Positions 39,966 through 52,604 of a DNA stretch of 64,000 bases are shown here, in pieces. The stretch comes from Orientallactaga sibirica (lineage: Eukaryota > Chordata > Mammalia > Rodentia > Dipodidae), in NCBI GenBank assembly GCA_036365145.1, contig JAEOAD010000055.1, forward strand, positions 1,240,001 through 1,304,000, given 5' to 3'. Positions within the stretch are counted from its first letter, which is position 1; each line of letters opens with the position of its first letter. The notes under the pieces were generated by a model. That model searched no databases and was not told the origin of the DNA. It was given only the letters and a program-made list of their open reading frames with translations. The position numbers were made by a program, and so were the translations under genes.

Positions 39966-41480
39966 ACCTCTCAATGAAAGACAGACACTATCTTAGGGTG
40001 AAAGGATTGAAAATGGTGTTTTAAGCAAATGGGCCTAGAAAACAAGCAGGTGGTGCTATCCTAACATCTGACAGGATACACTTCAAACCAACATTAGTGA
40101 GGAAAGATAAAAAAGGTCACTTTATATTGATTAAAGGAAAAATTCAATAGGAAGACATTACAATTCTAAACATATACACACCGAACATGGGTGCTCCCAA
40201 TTTTATCAAACAAACACTATTAGACTTAAGGTCACAGATAGCACCAAGCACAATGGTAGTGGGTAACTTCAACATCCCACTCTCAACAATTGACAGGTCA
40301 TCCTGACAAAAAAATAAACGGAGATACCTCTGGATTAAATGATGTCATAGAACAAATGGACCTAACATATATGTACAGAACATTTCATCAAAATGCTGCA
40401 GAATACACATTTTTCTCAGCAGCACATAGAACATTCTCTAAACTAGATCATATATTAGGACAAAAAAACAAATCTTAACAAATGCAGGAAAACTGAAATA
40501 ATTCCTTGTACACTATCTGATCACAATGGGATTAAACTATAAATCAGCAACAAGAAAAACTAGATCTCACTCCTGTCAGAATGGCTATGATCAAGAAAAC
40601 AAATGTTGGTGAGGATGTGGAAAAAGGCAAACCCTTCTACACTGTTGGTGAGAATGTAATCTGGTACAGCCATTGAGGAAATCAGTGTGAAGGTTTCTGA
40701 GACAGCTAAAAATAGATTTACCATGGGCTGGAGGGATGGCTTAGCGGTTAAGTCATTTGCCTGCAAAGCCAAAGGACCCAGGTTTGATTCCCCAGGACCC
40801 ACATTAGCCAGATGCACAAGGTGGTGCATGTGTCTGGAGTTCGTTTGCAGTGGCTGAATAGAGGCCCTGGAATGCCCATTTTCTTTCTTTCTCTCTCTTT
40901 CTCCCTCTCTTCTCTCTGTCAAATAAATAAATAAACAAATGAAAATATTTTTAAAAATAGATTTACCATATGACCCAGCTATAGCACTCCTAGGCATATA
41001 TCCTAAGGACTCTTCTCACTACCTTAGAAATACTTGCACAGCCATGTTTATTGCTGCTCTATTCACCGTGGCTAGGAAATGAAACCAGCTTAGATGTCCC
41101 TCAACTGATGATGATAATGGAGAAATGGTATATTTATACAATGGAGTTCTATTTAGCAGTAAAGAAAAATGAAATTATGAAATTTGCAGGGAAATGGATG
41201 GATCTGGAAAGGATTATACTCAGTGAGGTAACCCAGGCCCAGAAAGGCAAAAGTCACATGTTCTCTCTAATATGTGGATCTAAGCTACAAATGCTTAGAC
41301 TTGTGTTTGAGTTGTAACAAAAAATCTGTAGCAGAGGCCCGGAAGCTAGAAAAGGGCTATAAGGGATGGAGAAGAGGGAAATACTTAAGGAGATGGTATT
41401 GTATATATGAAAGTAGATGAACAAATTACTGGAAGTAGAACGGCCTAAGCAAGGCCAGAGGAAGAGACTGAGTAAAAGAA
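39966..41480 (+). mobile_element. L1 (LINE-1) fragment with internal deletion
   Basis: From about 40060 to 40545 it matches the L1 ORF2 endonuclease region in several frames (motifs like YTPNMGAPNFIKQ, NFNIPLSTIDRS, EYTFFSAAHRTFSKLDHILG). At about 40562 it jumps straight to the region near the end of ORF2 ([29 protein letters not shown]). Most of the reverse transcriptase domain is therefore absent. A B2(+) at 40728-40955 interrupts it. Frameshifts and stops make it inactive. Confidence 0.85.
40728..40960 (+). mobile_element. B2 SINE inside the L1
   Basis: Flanked by AAAAATAGATTTACCAT on both sides (40709 and 40953), so the insertion is intact. Confidence 0.93.
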
Positions 41481-41489
41481 GGGAGGGGG

Positions 41490-41640
41490 TAGCTGGGTGT
41501 GGTGGCACACACCTTTGATCCCAGCACTCAGTAGGCAGAGATAGGAGAATCACTGTGAATTCGAGGCCACCCAGAGACTACAGAGTGAATTGCAGATCAG
41601 CCTGGACTAGAGAGTGAGACTCTACCTTGAAAAACCAAAA
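41490..41640 (+). mobile_element. B1 SINE inside the L1
   Basis: Forward B1 between GAAGGGAGGGGG (41479) and GAAGGGTGGGGG (41669), consistent with target duplication. Confidence 0.88.
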
Positions 41641-41689
41641 CAAAGAACAACAACAACAACAACAAAAAGAAGGGTGGGGGGAGGGCTAA

Positions 41690-42380
41690 TAAAAATTCAG
41701 GATATTGTGAATAAGCCATATGGAAGCTACTTTTTGGATAATGGCACACCTAGAAGCCATAGATTATTACTGGAAAAATTTCAGTGCCAGGGATGGGATA
41801 CCTTCCAATTGAGTTGTTGGCCAAGGAGGTCCCTGATGACCCCAGAAACTTTGCAGGCTTTGCCAAGGCTCTTGGTTTCCCACCAGAAATAGATGGTAAG
41901 ACCCTATTACTGAAGACTCCACATGCCTCGGCTCCAAAGTAACTGAGAAATCAAGCTGGGGCTGAGCAGAAAACCTCCTCCCTATAGACCAGCTGATGGA
42001 AAGCTGGAAAAAGCTGCACTGCATGCAGCCCTATGGGAAACAGAAGTCATCAGCGGTGAAAATAATGGACCCTGGACACCTCAAGTTTAGCCAGTCAAAC
42101 CAAATGACCAAATGGGTGCAATAGTGGCATGTCTGTTATGGGGGAAACCGACTACTAATTGGATTGAAGGCCTGGTCTAAGGGAGGGAATACATGCCTGG
42201 TACTGAAAACCTAAAAAAAAACCAATAAATAAATAAATAAATAAATAGATGAATGAAAAAGACTGATTGAGAGGGGGAGGGCATATGATGGAGAGTGGAG
42301 TTTCAAAGGGGAAAGTGGGGGGGGGAGGGAGGGAAGTACCATGGAATATTGTCTATAATTAAGGAAGCTGTCAATAAAAA
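41690..42380 (+). mobile_element. L1 3' UTR segment
   Basis: Continues the L1 after a B1 (41490-41640). It ends with the pattern GGGCATATGATGGAGAGTGG, G-runs and TGTCAATAAAAAAA. The same 3' end occurs at 10195-10455 and, reversed, at 29245-29545 and 54188-55075. Confidence 0.75.
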
Positions 42381-42387
42381 AATTTTT

Positions 42388-43012
42388 TTTGGTTTTTCGA
42401 GGTAGGGTCTCACTCTGGTCCAGGCTGACCTGGAATTAACTATGTAGTCTCAGGGTAGCCTCGAACTTTTTTTTTTAATAAAAAAAACTTTTAATTTAAA
42501 ATTTTTTTAAATAAAAACAAATAAATACATAAATAAATTAAAAAAAATTTTTTTTTAAAAAAAGCAAACAACAGCCAGTTGTGGTGGCACACTCTGGTAG
42601 GAAATTGCTGAAGAAGCAAAGGTAGGAGGATCAGGAGTTCAAGGCCACCCTGGGCTACAAGAAAAATAAAAATAGGGCTAAAGAGATAGCTTAGCGGTTA
42701 AGGCACTTCCTATAAAGCCTAAAGACTCTGGTTTGATTCCCCAGTACCCAGTAAAACCAGATGCACAGCAGTGCATGTGTCTAGAGTTTGTTTGTAGCAG
42801 CTGGTGGTCCTGATGGGATCATTCTCTCACCCTCTCCTTACAAATAAATAAATAATATTTTTTAAAGTAAACAATGAAGCTGGGCGTAGTGGTGCACGCC
42901 TTTAATCCCAGCACTCAGGAGGCTGTGAATTCAAAGCCACCCTGAGACTACATAGTGAATTCTAGGTCAACCTGGGCTAGAGTGAGACCCTACCTTGAAA
43001 AACCAAAAAATA
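42388..43012. mobile_element. Truncated B1(-), B1(+), B2(+), B1(+)
   Basis: B1(-) 42388-42465 stops after TAGCCTCGAACTTT, then about 100 bp of A/T-only sequence, B1(+) 42572-42668, B2(+) 42675-42865 and B1(+) 42870-43012. Confidence 0.8.
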
Positions 43013-43020
43013 AAATAATA

Positions 43021-44730
43021 AACAATGATTTTTAATGCTTAAGTGGCTACTATCTCTCTCTTCATTTGAAAACTACTAAAGTCTAATGAGTAAGGAAGCA
43101 GAGAATGCAGAAACAGTAAGATCTAGGCCTAAAAGGAATTTACAATTCATTGATAGAAATAAGTATGAACAATTTATTAACATATAGCTCAATAAAGTTG
43201 ATTTGGGGTAAAAATGCACAAGTACATATACTACGCAAACCAAGAAGGGGAAGCATGAGCAATACTCTACCTCTATACAGCCAGAGGCAGCATTCCTCAA
43301 ATCAACATTCCAAGGCCCTCTAGCAGTCATAAGATAAAGATGTTCAAGGCCTTTACCATCTCATCTCCCACCCTTGCAAACAAATATTTACCAGACATAC
43401 TGAAAGCACAGCATGGGCTACAAAAGCCTGAGCCTTCTGAAGAAACGTGATCCATGCTGGCTTGATCCAGGCTGGCTAGATAGCTTAGCAGTTAAGGCAC
43501 ATGCCCGTGAAGCTTAAGGACCCCAGTTCGTTTCTCCAGGTCCCACGTAAGCCAGATGCACAAGGGGGTGCATGCATCTAGAGTTCGTTTGCAGTGGCTA
43601 GAGACGCATTCTCACTCTCCCTCTCTCTCTCTTTTCCACCCTCTTTATCAAATAAATAAATAACATTTTTTTTTTAAATGTGATCCTATGAGAGAGGAGA
43701 GGGGATGTTTCCAGGTGACTGTGAGCTTCTATGCCTGCAAAGCCTAAGGACCCCAGTTCGATTCTCCAGTTCCCACGTAAGCCAAATGCACATGGTGGCA
43801 CATGCATCTATATCTATAGTTCGCCTGCAGTGGCTAGAGGTCTTGGTACACCCATTCTCACTCTTTCTCTCTGTCTCCAATAAATACATACATAAAAATA
43901 AACATCTTTAAAAAATCTGGTATCAGATAGGTTCTGCCTGAAGGAAAGCTAAATTCACTTTTTTAAAAAAAGATTTTATTTTTATGTATGCATTTATTGG
44001 AGTCAGAGAGAGAGAGAAAGAGTGAGAATGGTGCCATGGCTTTTAGCCACTGCAAACGAACTCCAGATACACACGCCACCATGTGCACCTGGCTTATGTG
44101 GGACCTGAAGAATTGAAATGGGGTCCTTAGGCTTAACTATTAAGCCATCTCTCCAGCCCTAAATTCGCTTTTCAAAATTACATTCCAGTTTAGAGAGATG
44201 GCTCAATGGTTAAGGCACTTTCCTGTAGAGCCTAAGAACCCAGGTTAAATTCCCCAAGACCCATGTAAGCGAGATGCACAAGGCAGAGCATGCATCTGGA
44301 GTTTGTTAACAATGGCTAGAAGTCCTGGCATGCCCATTTTCTGTCCACCTCTGCCTCTAAATAAATAAAATAATTACAGTCCATCTCAACAAGGTTTTCA
44401 GAGTAACAGGCTTTTATTTTTTTTCATTTAATTATTTTTATTTATTTGAGAGAGAGAAAGTACGGGCATGTCAGAGCATCTTGCTACATGACATTGTGCA
44501 CCCAGCTTTATTTGTGGGTACTGAGGAATCAAGTCAGGCTTTAAGCAGGTGCCTTTAACTACTGAGACAGGCTTTTATTTTAGTCCTATAACAATGCCAA
44601 TCTACTCTTATGAATATATTATTATAAGGACTGAATAAATTTAAGGACAGAAATTCAATGTACAGCATCATCTCCTCCTCCCCTCCCCTCCCCCAAGGTA
44701 GAGTCTCAATCTAGCCCAGGCTGACCGGGA
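43021..44730. repeat. 1.7-kb tandem duplication in intron 1, left unit
   Basis: A 1710-bp unit, AACAATGATTTTTAATG to ...GGCTGACCGGGA, directly followed by its copy. It contains about 450 bp of unique intron sequence and then B2(+) 43467-43670, B2(+) 43700-43900, B2(-) 43960-44158, B2(+) 44188-44375, a B2(-) fragment 44430-44570 and the first bases of a B1(-) at its right edge. No exon is involved. Confidence 0.95.
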
Positions 44731-46449
44731 AACAATGATTTTTAATGCTTAATGGCTACTATCTCTCTCTTCATTTGAAAACTACTAAAGTCTAATGAGT
44801 AAGGAAGCAGAGAATGCAGAAACAGTAAGATCTAGGCCTAAAAGGAATTTACAATTCATTGATAGAAATAAGTATGAACAATTTATTAACATATAGCTCA
44901 ATAAAGTTGATTTGGGGTAAAAATGCACAGGTACATATACTACGCAAACCAAGAAGGGGAAGCATGAGCAATACTCTACCTCTATACAGCCAGAGGCAGC
45001 ATTCCTCAAATCAACATTCCAAGGCCCTCTAGCAGTCATAAGATAAAGATGTTCAAGGCCTTTACCATCTCATCTCCCACCCTTGCAAACAAATATTTAC
45101 CAGACATACTGAAAGCACAGCATGGGCTACAAAAAAGCCTGAGCCTTCTGAAGAAACGTGATCCATGCTGGCTTGATCCAGGCTGGCTAGATAGCTTAGC
45201 AGTTAAGGCACATGCCCGTGAAGCTTAAGGACCCCAGTTCGTTTCTCCAGGTCCCACGTAAGCCAGATGCACAAGGGGGTGCATGCATCTAGAGTTCGTT
45301 TGCAGTGGCTAGAGACGCATTCTCACTCTCCCTCTCTCTCTTTTCCACCCTCTTTATCAAATAAATAAATAACTTTTTTTTTTTTTTTTTAAATGTGATC
45401 CTATGAGAGAGGAGAGGGGATGTTTCCAGGTGACTGTGAGCTTCTATGCCTGCAAAGCCTAAGGACCCCAGTTCGATTCTCCAGTTCCCACGTAAGCCAA
45501 ATGCACATGGTGGCACATGCATCTATATCTATAGTTCGCCTGCAGTGGCTAGAGGTCTTGGTACACCCATTCTCACTCTTTCTCTCTGTCTCCAATAAAT
45601 ACATACATAAAAATAAACATCTTTAAAAAATCTGGTATCAGATAGGTTCTGCCTGAAGGAAAGCTAAATTCACTTTTTTAAAAAAAGATTTTATTTTTAT
45701 GTATGCATTTATTGAGTCAGAGAGAGAGAGAAAGAGTGAGAATGGTGCCATGGCTTTAGCCACTGCAAACGAACTCCAGATACACACGCCACCATGTGCA
45801 CCTGGCTTATGTGGGACCTGAAGAATTGAAATGGGGTCCTTAGGCTTAACTATTAAGCCATCTCTCCAGCCCTAAATTCGCTTTTCAAAATTACATTCCA
45901 GTTTAGAGAGATGGCTCAATGGTTAAGGCACTTTCCTGTAGAGCCTAAGAACCCAGGTTAAATTCCCCAAGACCCATGTAAGCGAGATGCACAAGGCAGA
46001 GCATGCATCTGGAGTTTGTTAACAATGGCTAGAAGTCCTGGCATGCCCATTTTCTGTCCACCTCTGCCTCTAAATAAATAAAATAATTACAGTCCATCTC
46101 AACAAGGTTTTCAGAGTAACAGGCTTTTATTTTTTTTTCATTTAATTATTTTTATTTATTTGAGAGAGAGAAAGTACGGGCATGTCAGAGCATCTTGCTA
46201 CATGACATTGTGCACCCAGCTTTATTTGTGGGTACTGAGGAATCAAGTCAGGCTTTAAGCAGGTGCCTTTAACTACTGAGACAGGCTTTTATTTTAGTCC
46301 TATAACAATGCCAATCTACTCTTATGAATATATTATTATAAGGACTGAATAAATTTAAGGACAGAAATTCAATGTACAGCATCATCTCCTCCCCCCTCCC
46401 CTCCCCCCCCCCCAAGGTAGAGTCTCAATCTAGCCCAGGCTGACCGGGA
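44731..46449. repeat. 1.7-kb tandem duplication in intron 1, right unit
   Basis: A 1719-bp copy of 43021-44730 with matching SINEs at 45175-45380, 45415-45615, 45675-45873, 45905-46085 and 46140-46290. Differences are mainly run lengths: a longer T run at 45375, a longer C run at 46403, AA inserted near 45131 and AG missing near 44751. The junction shares only one or two A bases between the units. Confidence 0.95.
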
Positions 46450-46895
46450 ATTCACCTGAGACTATATAGTAAATTCCAGGTCAGCCTGGGCTAGAGTGAG
46501 ACATTACCTTAAAAAACAACAACAAAGTTTGAGGCCACCCTGAGACTACATAGCTAATTCCAGGTCAGCCTGGACCAGAGTGAGACCCTACCTTGAAAAA
46601 CCAAAAAGAAAAAAATAAAAATAAAAAAATAAAGCCTGGCCTGGTGGCGCACGCCTTTAATCCCAGCACTAAGGAGGCAGAGGTAGAGGATCACCATGAA
46701 TTCGAGGCCACCCGGTAACTCCATCAACTCTTTTTTTGTTTGTTTGTTTTTTGTTTTCCGAGTAGGGTCTCACTTTAGCTCAGGCTGACCTGGAATTCAC
46801 TATGTAGTCTCAGGGTGGCCTCAAACTCATGGTGATCCTCCTAACCTCTGCCTCCCCAGTGCTGGGATTAAAGGTGTGTGCCATCACACCTGGCT
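46450..46895. mobile_element. B1 fragments (+) and B1(-)
   Basis: Three partial B1(+) pieces at 46450-46520, 46527-46615 and 46635-46725, then a full B1(-) 46735-46895. Confidence 0.8.
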
Positions 46896-47059
46896 CACAT
46901 CAACTTTTTTAAATCAACAAAAAATTAGTAAAATAATGAATCTTTACTCTCATAAAGTTTAAAGTATGCAAAACACACCAAAATATAGGAATATATCACT
47001 ATGGTACAGAAGCTAAAGTAAACTATAGTTTTACAAATTTTAATTACTTTTTTTTTTTT

Positions 47060-47455
47060 TTTGGTCAAAAAGAGCTCATCCAGCATTTGGTAGGCAGAGG
47101 TAGGAGGATCGCAGTGAGTTCAAGGCCACCCTGAAAATACAGAGTGAATTCCAGGTCAGTCTGTACTAGAGTGAGACCCTACCTTGAAAAACCAAAAAAA
47201 AAAAAAAAAAAAAAAAAGCTCATCCAGGGCTGGAGAGATGGCTTTGTGGTTAAGGTGCTTGCCTGTGAAGCCTAAGGACCCATGGTCAACTATCCAGATC
47301 CCATGTAAGCCAGACACACAAAGTTGAGGGAAGCACAAGGTCGCACATGCCCACTAGGTGGCACAAGCATCTGGAGTTTGATTGAAGTGACTGAGGCCCT
47401 GGCATGCCAATTTTCTCTCTAAAATAAAATAAACTAATTTTTTTAAAAAGCTCAT
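47060..47455 (+). mobile_element. B1(+) and B2(+)
   Basis: 5'-truncated B1(+) 47078-47215 and long-form B2(+) 47226-47440. AAAAGAGCTCATCCA recurs at 47067, 47213 and 47446. Confidence 0.87.
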
Positions 47456-47641
47456 CCAATCAAAATTGACAGTCTCACCAGGTTAACATTTAAGCTAATG
47501 CCTCCACCTTAAACTGCGGTTACCCCTAAAATTTCAGAGAAAAGAAGTAACAGTCCACTTTAGTGTTTATTCAAGAACTCATTTTTCATATCTTCCTCAT
47601 CATTTATAAATACAAAACTTTTAGAAATTAAAATAGCTCCT

Positions 47642-48168
47642 GGGATGGAGAAATGGCTTAGTGGTTAAGGTGTTTGCCTGAAAAGCTTAAGGACCCAGGT
47701 TCAATTCCCCAGGACCCACGTAAGCCAGATGCACAAGGTGGCGCATGCATCTGGAGTTTGTTTGCAGTGGATGTTAATTTAATTCAGTGGTTAAAGGCAC
47801 TTGTTTTCAAAGCCTGCCACAGCCTAGGGTTTGATTCCCAGTACCCATGTAAAGCTGGACACAAAGTGGCACACGAGTCGGGAATACCTTTGTTTTCAGT
47901 AGCAAGAGGCCCAAATTCACTCACATAATCTCTCTCATAAATAAATAAAAATATAGAAGCTTAGGATTAAAAAAATATATATATTTTGGAGAGGGAGAGG
48001 AAGACAGATAGAGAATGGGTGTACCAGCAGCCTCTCAGCTGCTGTGAACAAACTCCAGATGTATGCGTGCCCTTGCATCACTTTGCATCTGTCTAAACGT
48101 GGGACCTGGAGATTGGAACCGCTGTTAAGGCAGGCAGGCGCCTTAACGGCTAAGCCATCTCTCCAGCC
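47642..48168. mobile_element. Two B2(+) pieces and B2(-)
   Basis: B2(+) 47642-47770 lacks its 3' part and runs into a second, older B2(+) 47785-47955. B2(-) 47985-48168 is long-form. Confidence 0.83.
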
Positions 48169-48184
48169 CTAAAGAATCAATTTT

Positions 48185-48614
48185 TAAAAAATATTTTATA
48201 TATTTATTTGAGAGAGAAAAAGAGGGAGACAGGAAGGATATACATAGGCACACCAGGACCTCTAGCCACTGCAAACAAATTCCATATGCATGTGACATCT
48301 TGTGCATCTGCCTTTATGTGGGTACTGCAGAAATAGACCTGGATCCTTTGGCATTGCAGGCAAATGCTTTAAGCCATCTCTCCAGCCCTCAAAGAATAGA
48401 TTTTTGTTTTGTTTTGTTTTTGGAGGTAGGGTTTCACTCTGGTCCAGGCTAACCTGGAATTAACTATGTAGTCTCAGGGTGGCCTCGAACTCACGACGAT
48501 CCTCCTACCTCTGCCTCCCAAGTGCTGGGATTAAAGGTATGCGCAACCATGCCCGGCTAGAATAGATTTTTTAACTTTATTTTTTAATTAATTAATTTAT
48601 TTATTTTTTTATTA

Positions 48615-48645
<31 letters not shown>

Positions 48646-48995
48646 TTGGTTTTTGCAAGGTAGGGTCTCACTCTGGTCCAGGCTGACCTGGAATTAACTA
48701 TGTAGTCTCAGGGTGGCCCCGAACTCTGGGCGATCCTCCTACCTCTGCCTCCTGAATGCTGGGATTAAAGGTGTGCACCACCACGCCCGGCTAAAATATT
48801 TATTTATTTGCTTGAAGGACAGTGACAGAGGGAGGGAGGAAGAATGGACTTGCCAGCACCTCTTGCCACTGCAAATGAACTCCAGACACATGCATCACTT
48901 TGTCCATCTGGCTTTATGTGGATACTGGGGAATCAAAGTAGGCTTTCAGGGTTTGTAAGCAAGCTCCATGAAGTACTTAGCCATCTCTCCAGCCC
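48185..48995 (-). mobile_element. B2(-), B1(-), B1(-), B2(-)
   Basis: B2(-) 48185-48388, B1(-) 48405-48558, TTA microsatellite 48607-48643, B1(-) 48644-48793 and B2(-) 48796-48995. AAAGAATAGATTTTT and variants mark repeated insertion at one site. Confidence 0.87.
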
Positions 48996-49039
48996 TAAAG
49001 AATAAATTTCTTAAAAAATAAAGAGCTGGCCATGGTACT

Positions 49040-49420
49040 ATGGTAGTTTGAATGGATGCCCCCCAAGAGATTCAGGAGTTTATTAAAGCTTGTAACTTAT
49101 TAGATCTCCAGCTGCATGGCTAGAGGTGGTGTCACTGTGGGCAGATCCTAGGGTCCAGCCCTAAGGTGTGTTGAGGGGGGATCTGAATTCCAGCTGAAAA
49201 GTATCCAGAGTGCTTGAGCTCTGCCTGGGGTTCCGGAATGTGCTTGCTTATGGTGATGCTAGTGCTATTTCTCTCAGTGTAGATCCGTGTATAGGGGCCA
49301 GCTTCTTCTACCATTATGGAACTTTTTCTGGATCTTTAAGCGAAAATTAAATTCCATTCCTCCTATAAACTGTGTCTGCTTTAGAAGTTCATCCCAGCAA
49401 CATTAAGCTGTCTACTACAG
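49040..49420 (+). mobile_element. MaLR-type LTR (solo), intron 1
   Basis: Second member of the family at 16075-16465. It ends GCTGTCTACTACA, after which a B1(+) (49421-49555) begins. Confidence 0.65.
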
Positions 49421-49555
49421 TGGCAAATGCCTGTAATGCCAGTACTCAGGAGGCAGAGGTAGGAAGATTACTGTGAGTATGAAGCCAGTCTGGGACTAGA
49501 ACAAGTTCAGGTCAGCCTGGGCTAGAAGAAAACCCTACCTCAGGAAAAAAAAAAA
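49421..49555 (+). mobile_element. B1 SINE
   Basis: Diverged forward B1 abutting the end of the MaLR-type LTR. Confidence 0.78.
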
Positions 49556-49759
49556 ACAAAGTATCACTTACTGCTCTCATTATATTCTCATAGAACTTCC
49601 CCTACACAAAAAATGCTGGGTATCACATCCAGGGCTTTGCCCAAGTAAGTTTTCTACCACTGACCTTTGCTCCCTCCCAGCCATTGATAAAGTATAGATG
49701 ATGATTTCAATCAGATCCTAACTAATCTTATCCTAAGCAATATACCTATTCATTTTTTT

Positions 49760-49947
49760 AATTTTATTTATTTTATTTTATTTATTTATTTATTTTTTTT
49801 TGGTTTTGCGAGGTAGGGTCTCACTCTGGTCCAGGCTGACCTGGAATTAACTATGTAGTCTCAGGGTGGCCTCAAACTCTCGGCAATCCTCCTACCTCTG
49901 CCTCCCGAGTGCTGGGATTAAAGGCGTGCGCCACCACGCCCGGCTCC
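49760..49947 (-). mobile_element. B1 SINE
   Basis: Close to consensus reverse B1 after a TTTAT run. CCTATTCATTTTTT repeats at 49746 and 49946. Confidence 0.93.
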
Positions 49948-50127
49948 TATTCATTTTTTTATTTAACAATATTTTTTGCATTTTTCCCCACTACCCCTGT
50001 GTAAACACTTTCCACACCATTGTGTTTCTTATCCTCTCCACTAATACCACTATAATACACTTATATAATATTCAATGAATGAAATCAGTCATGAGGATAG
50101 TCTGATAAAATGAAGCTGATACTAAAC

Positions 50128-50884
50128 AGGGCATGGTGGCGCACGCCTTTAATCCCAGCACTTGGGAGGCAGAGATAGGAGGATCACCTTGAGTTCAAGG
50201 CCACCCTGAGACTACAGAGTGAATTCCAGGTCAGCCTGGGCTAGAGTGAGACCCTACCTCAAAAAACAAAACAAAAATAAAAAAATAAAGCTGATACTAA
50301 GTCAGGAAAACTAAAACTAGCAAATTATGAGTATTAACTGTTAATAATTATGCTACAGAACAAAAAATGGGATGTTGAGAATTGTAGGTATACTCCTGAT
50401 TCTATCTGGATACTTCTAATGCTTCCAAAAGAACTTCTCTACATGGAAAAAGAAAACAAGCCGGGCATGGTGGCGCATGCCTTTAATCCCAGCACTCGAT
50501 AGGCAGAGACAGGATTGCCATGAGTTCAAGACCAGCCTGAGACTACATAGTGAATTCCAGGTCAGCCTGGACTAGAGTGAGACCCTACCTTAAAAACCAG
50601 AAAGGGAGAGAGGGATGGAGGGAGGGAGGAAGGAAGGAAGAAAAAAACAGCTGGATCCCAGCACTTGGGAGGCAGAGGTAGGAGGATCGCGGAGAGTTCG
50701 AGGCTACCCTGAGACTACATAGTTAATTCCAGATCAGCCTGGATCACAGTGAGACCCTACCTCAAAAAAACAGCAAGGCATGATATGATGGCATGCATCT
50801 TTAATAGGGAGTTCGAGGCCACCCTGAGACTACATAGTTAATTCCAGGTCAGCCTGGGCCAGAGTGAGACCCTACCTTGAAAAC

Positions 50885-50917
<33 letters not shown>

Positions 50918-51075
50918 AGAAAAAAAAGCCGGGCGTGGTGGCACATGCCTTTAATGCCAGCACTCAGAGGCAGAGGTAGGAGGATCCTCGAGACTTCAAG
51001 GCCACCCTGAGACTACATAGTGAATTCCAGGTCAGCCTGGGCTAGAATGAGACCCTACCTTGAAAAAAAAAAAAA
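50128..51075 (+). mobile_element. Five B1 SINEs, all forward
   Basis: B1(+) 50128-50285, 50460-50605 (tail with GGGA/GGAA run), 50650-50770 (5' truncated), 50775-50930 (missing its middle) and 50930-51080. AAGCTGATACTAA at 50112 and 50287 flanks the first. Confidence 0.88.
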
Positions 51076-51080
51076 AAAGA

Positions 51081-51390
51081 AAAGAAAACACTGTGCAGGT
51101 GATTTCATAACCCACTCTAGTGTTTCTGTAATACTTTCAGTCACGAAATGCTTTGGTGTATGACATAACTTTACTGTTTCCACTTAAAACTTTTGTCTTC
51201 TTCAGACTGAAAAAAGTATTTTGAAACTCAAATAACCCTGTTCTCAAATTCTGCTCACTACTGCTAACATTCCTCAAAGTAATCTTACATACAGCAGTTA
51301 CTGTGTTCTGCTAGAGATTTTTCCATTTGCTTCATTCTATAATTACTACTTAGATTTTATAAGAACCTTCCCTTCTCCTTTATTTAAGTA
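51081..51390. other. RAB6A: Intron 1 unique sequence
   Basis: About 310 bp without repeats. No coding signal. Confidence 0.6.
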
Positions 51391-51391
51391 C

Positions 51392-52300
51392 ATATGAGGC
51401 TGTGGAGCTAGCTCAACAGGTAAAGGTGCTTGCTCACAAAGCCTGCTGACCTGGGTTTGATACCCTAGTACCCATGTAAAGCCAGATGTACAAAGTGATG
51501 GCCACATCATCTAGAGTTCATTTGCAGTGGCAAGAGGCCCAGAAGTGCCCATTCTGTTTCTCAAATAAGCAAATAAATATTTATTTTTTAAAAAATAGAA
51601 GCCGGGCGTAGTGGCGCACGCCTTTAATCCCAGCACTTGGGAGGCAGAGGTAGGAGGATTGCCATGAGTTCAAGGCCACCCTGAGACTACATAGTGAATT
51701 CCAAGTCAGCCTGGGCTAGAGTGAGACCCTACCTCGAAAAACCAAAAAGAAAAAAAAAAAGTGGGTATGGTGGCACACATCTTTAATGCTAGCACTTGGG
51801 AGGCAAAGGTAGGAGGAAGATGGCTGTGAATTCAAAACCAGCCTGGGACTACAGAGGGCCAGGTCACCCAGGACTAGAGTGAGACCATATCTCAAAAAAC
51901 AAAACAAAACAAAAAACTATTCGGGGACCTGGGAAGATAGCTCAGTGGCTAAGGTACTTTCCTGCCAAGCCTAAGGGCCGGGTTGGATCCCCAGTACCTA
52001 TGTACAGCACAATACTTAAGGTGGCACATGCATCTGGAGTGCATTTTCAGTGGCTATAGGCCCTGGCGTGCCCATTCTCTCTACCTGCTCGTTTTTCTCT
52101 CTCTCTCAAATATATAAAATATTTTTTTAAAACTATTCAGAGCTAGGCATGGTGATGCATGCCTTTCATCCCAGCACTTGGGAGGTAGAAGTAGGAGGAT
52201 CACTGTGAATTCGAGGCCACCCTAAGACTACACAGTGGATTCCAGGTTAGCCTGGGCTAGCTAGAGTGAGACCCTGCCTCAAAAAAAAAAAAAAAAAAAC
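51392..52300 (+). mobile_element. B2, B1, B1, B2, B1, all forward
   Basis: B2(+) 51392-51595, B1(+) 51600-51755, B1(+) 51762-51910, B2(+) 51925-52130 and B1(+) 52143-52290. AACTATTC(A)G(G) occurs at 51915 and 52130. Confidence 0.87.
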
Positions 52301-52604
52301 CACCAAAAAAAAAAAAAAACCATACAGATTATTATGAATGAATCAAAGCTTGTCTGTGTCTGCAGTTGTCTTTATATATACTGTTATAGAAATAGCATTA
52401 AATGGCTTACAGTAGATCTTACTTTATGTACAAGTATTATCAATTATTAATTAGGAAATATAATGGCAGAGAGAAGTGCATAACTAGTATTGCTTTTTTC
52501 AACTTAATCTAAGGTCTTTTTTTCCCAAGTCTTTTGAACTTCAATATATTAAACAGGGAAAGTGTCTTAGTGTCAGAGGCTAGTAATACAGAAGTTTATA
52601 CCAC

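Noticed and set aside
40290..40478. 62-codon frame resembling a protein
   Set aside because: It is L1 ORF2 endonuclease sequence in a broken L1.
43076..45039. 84-codon hydrophobic frame present in both 1.7-kb units as a duplicated membrane protein
   Set aside because: It lies in unique intron sequence with no splice or promoter context and is antisense-neutral. The repetition only reflects the tandem duplication.
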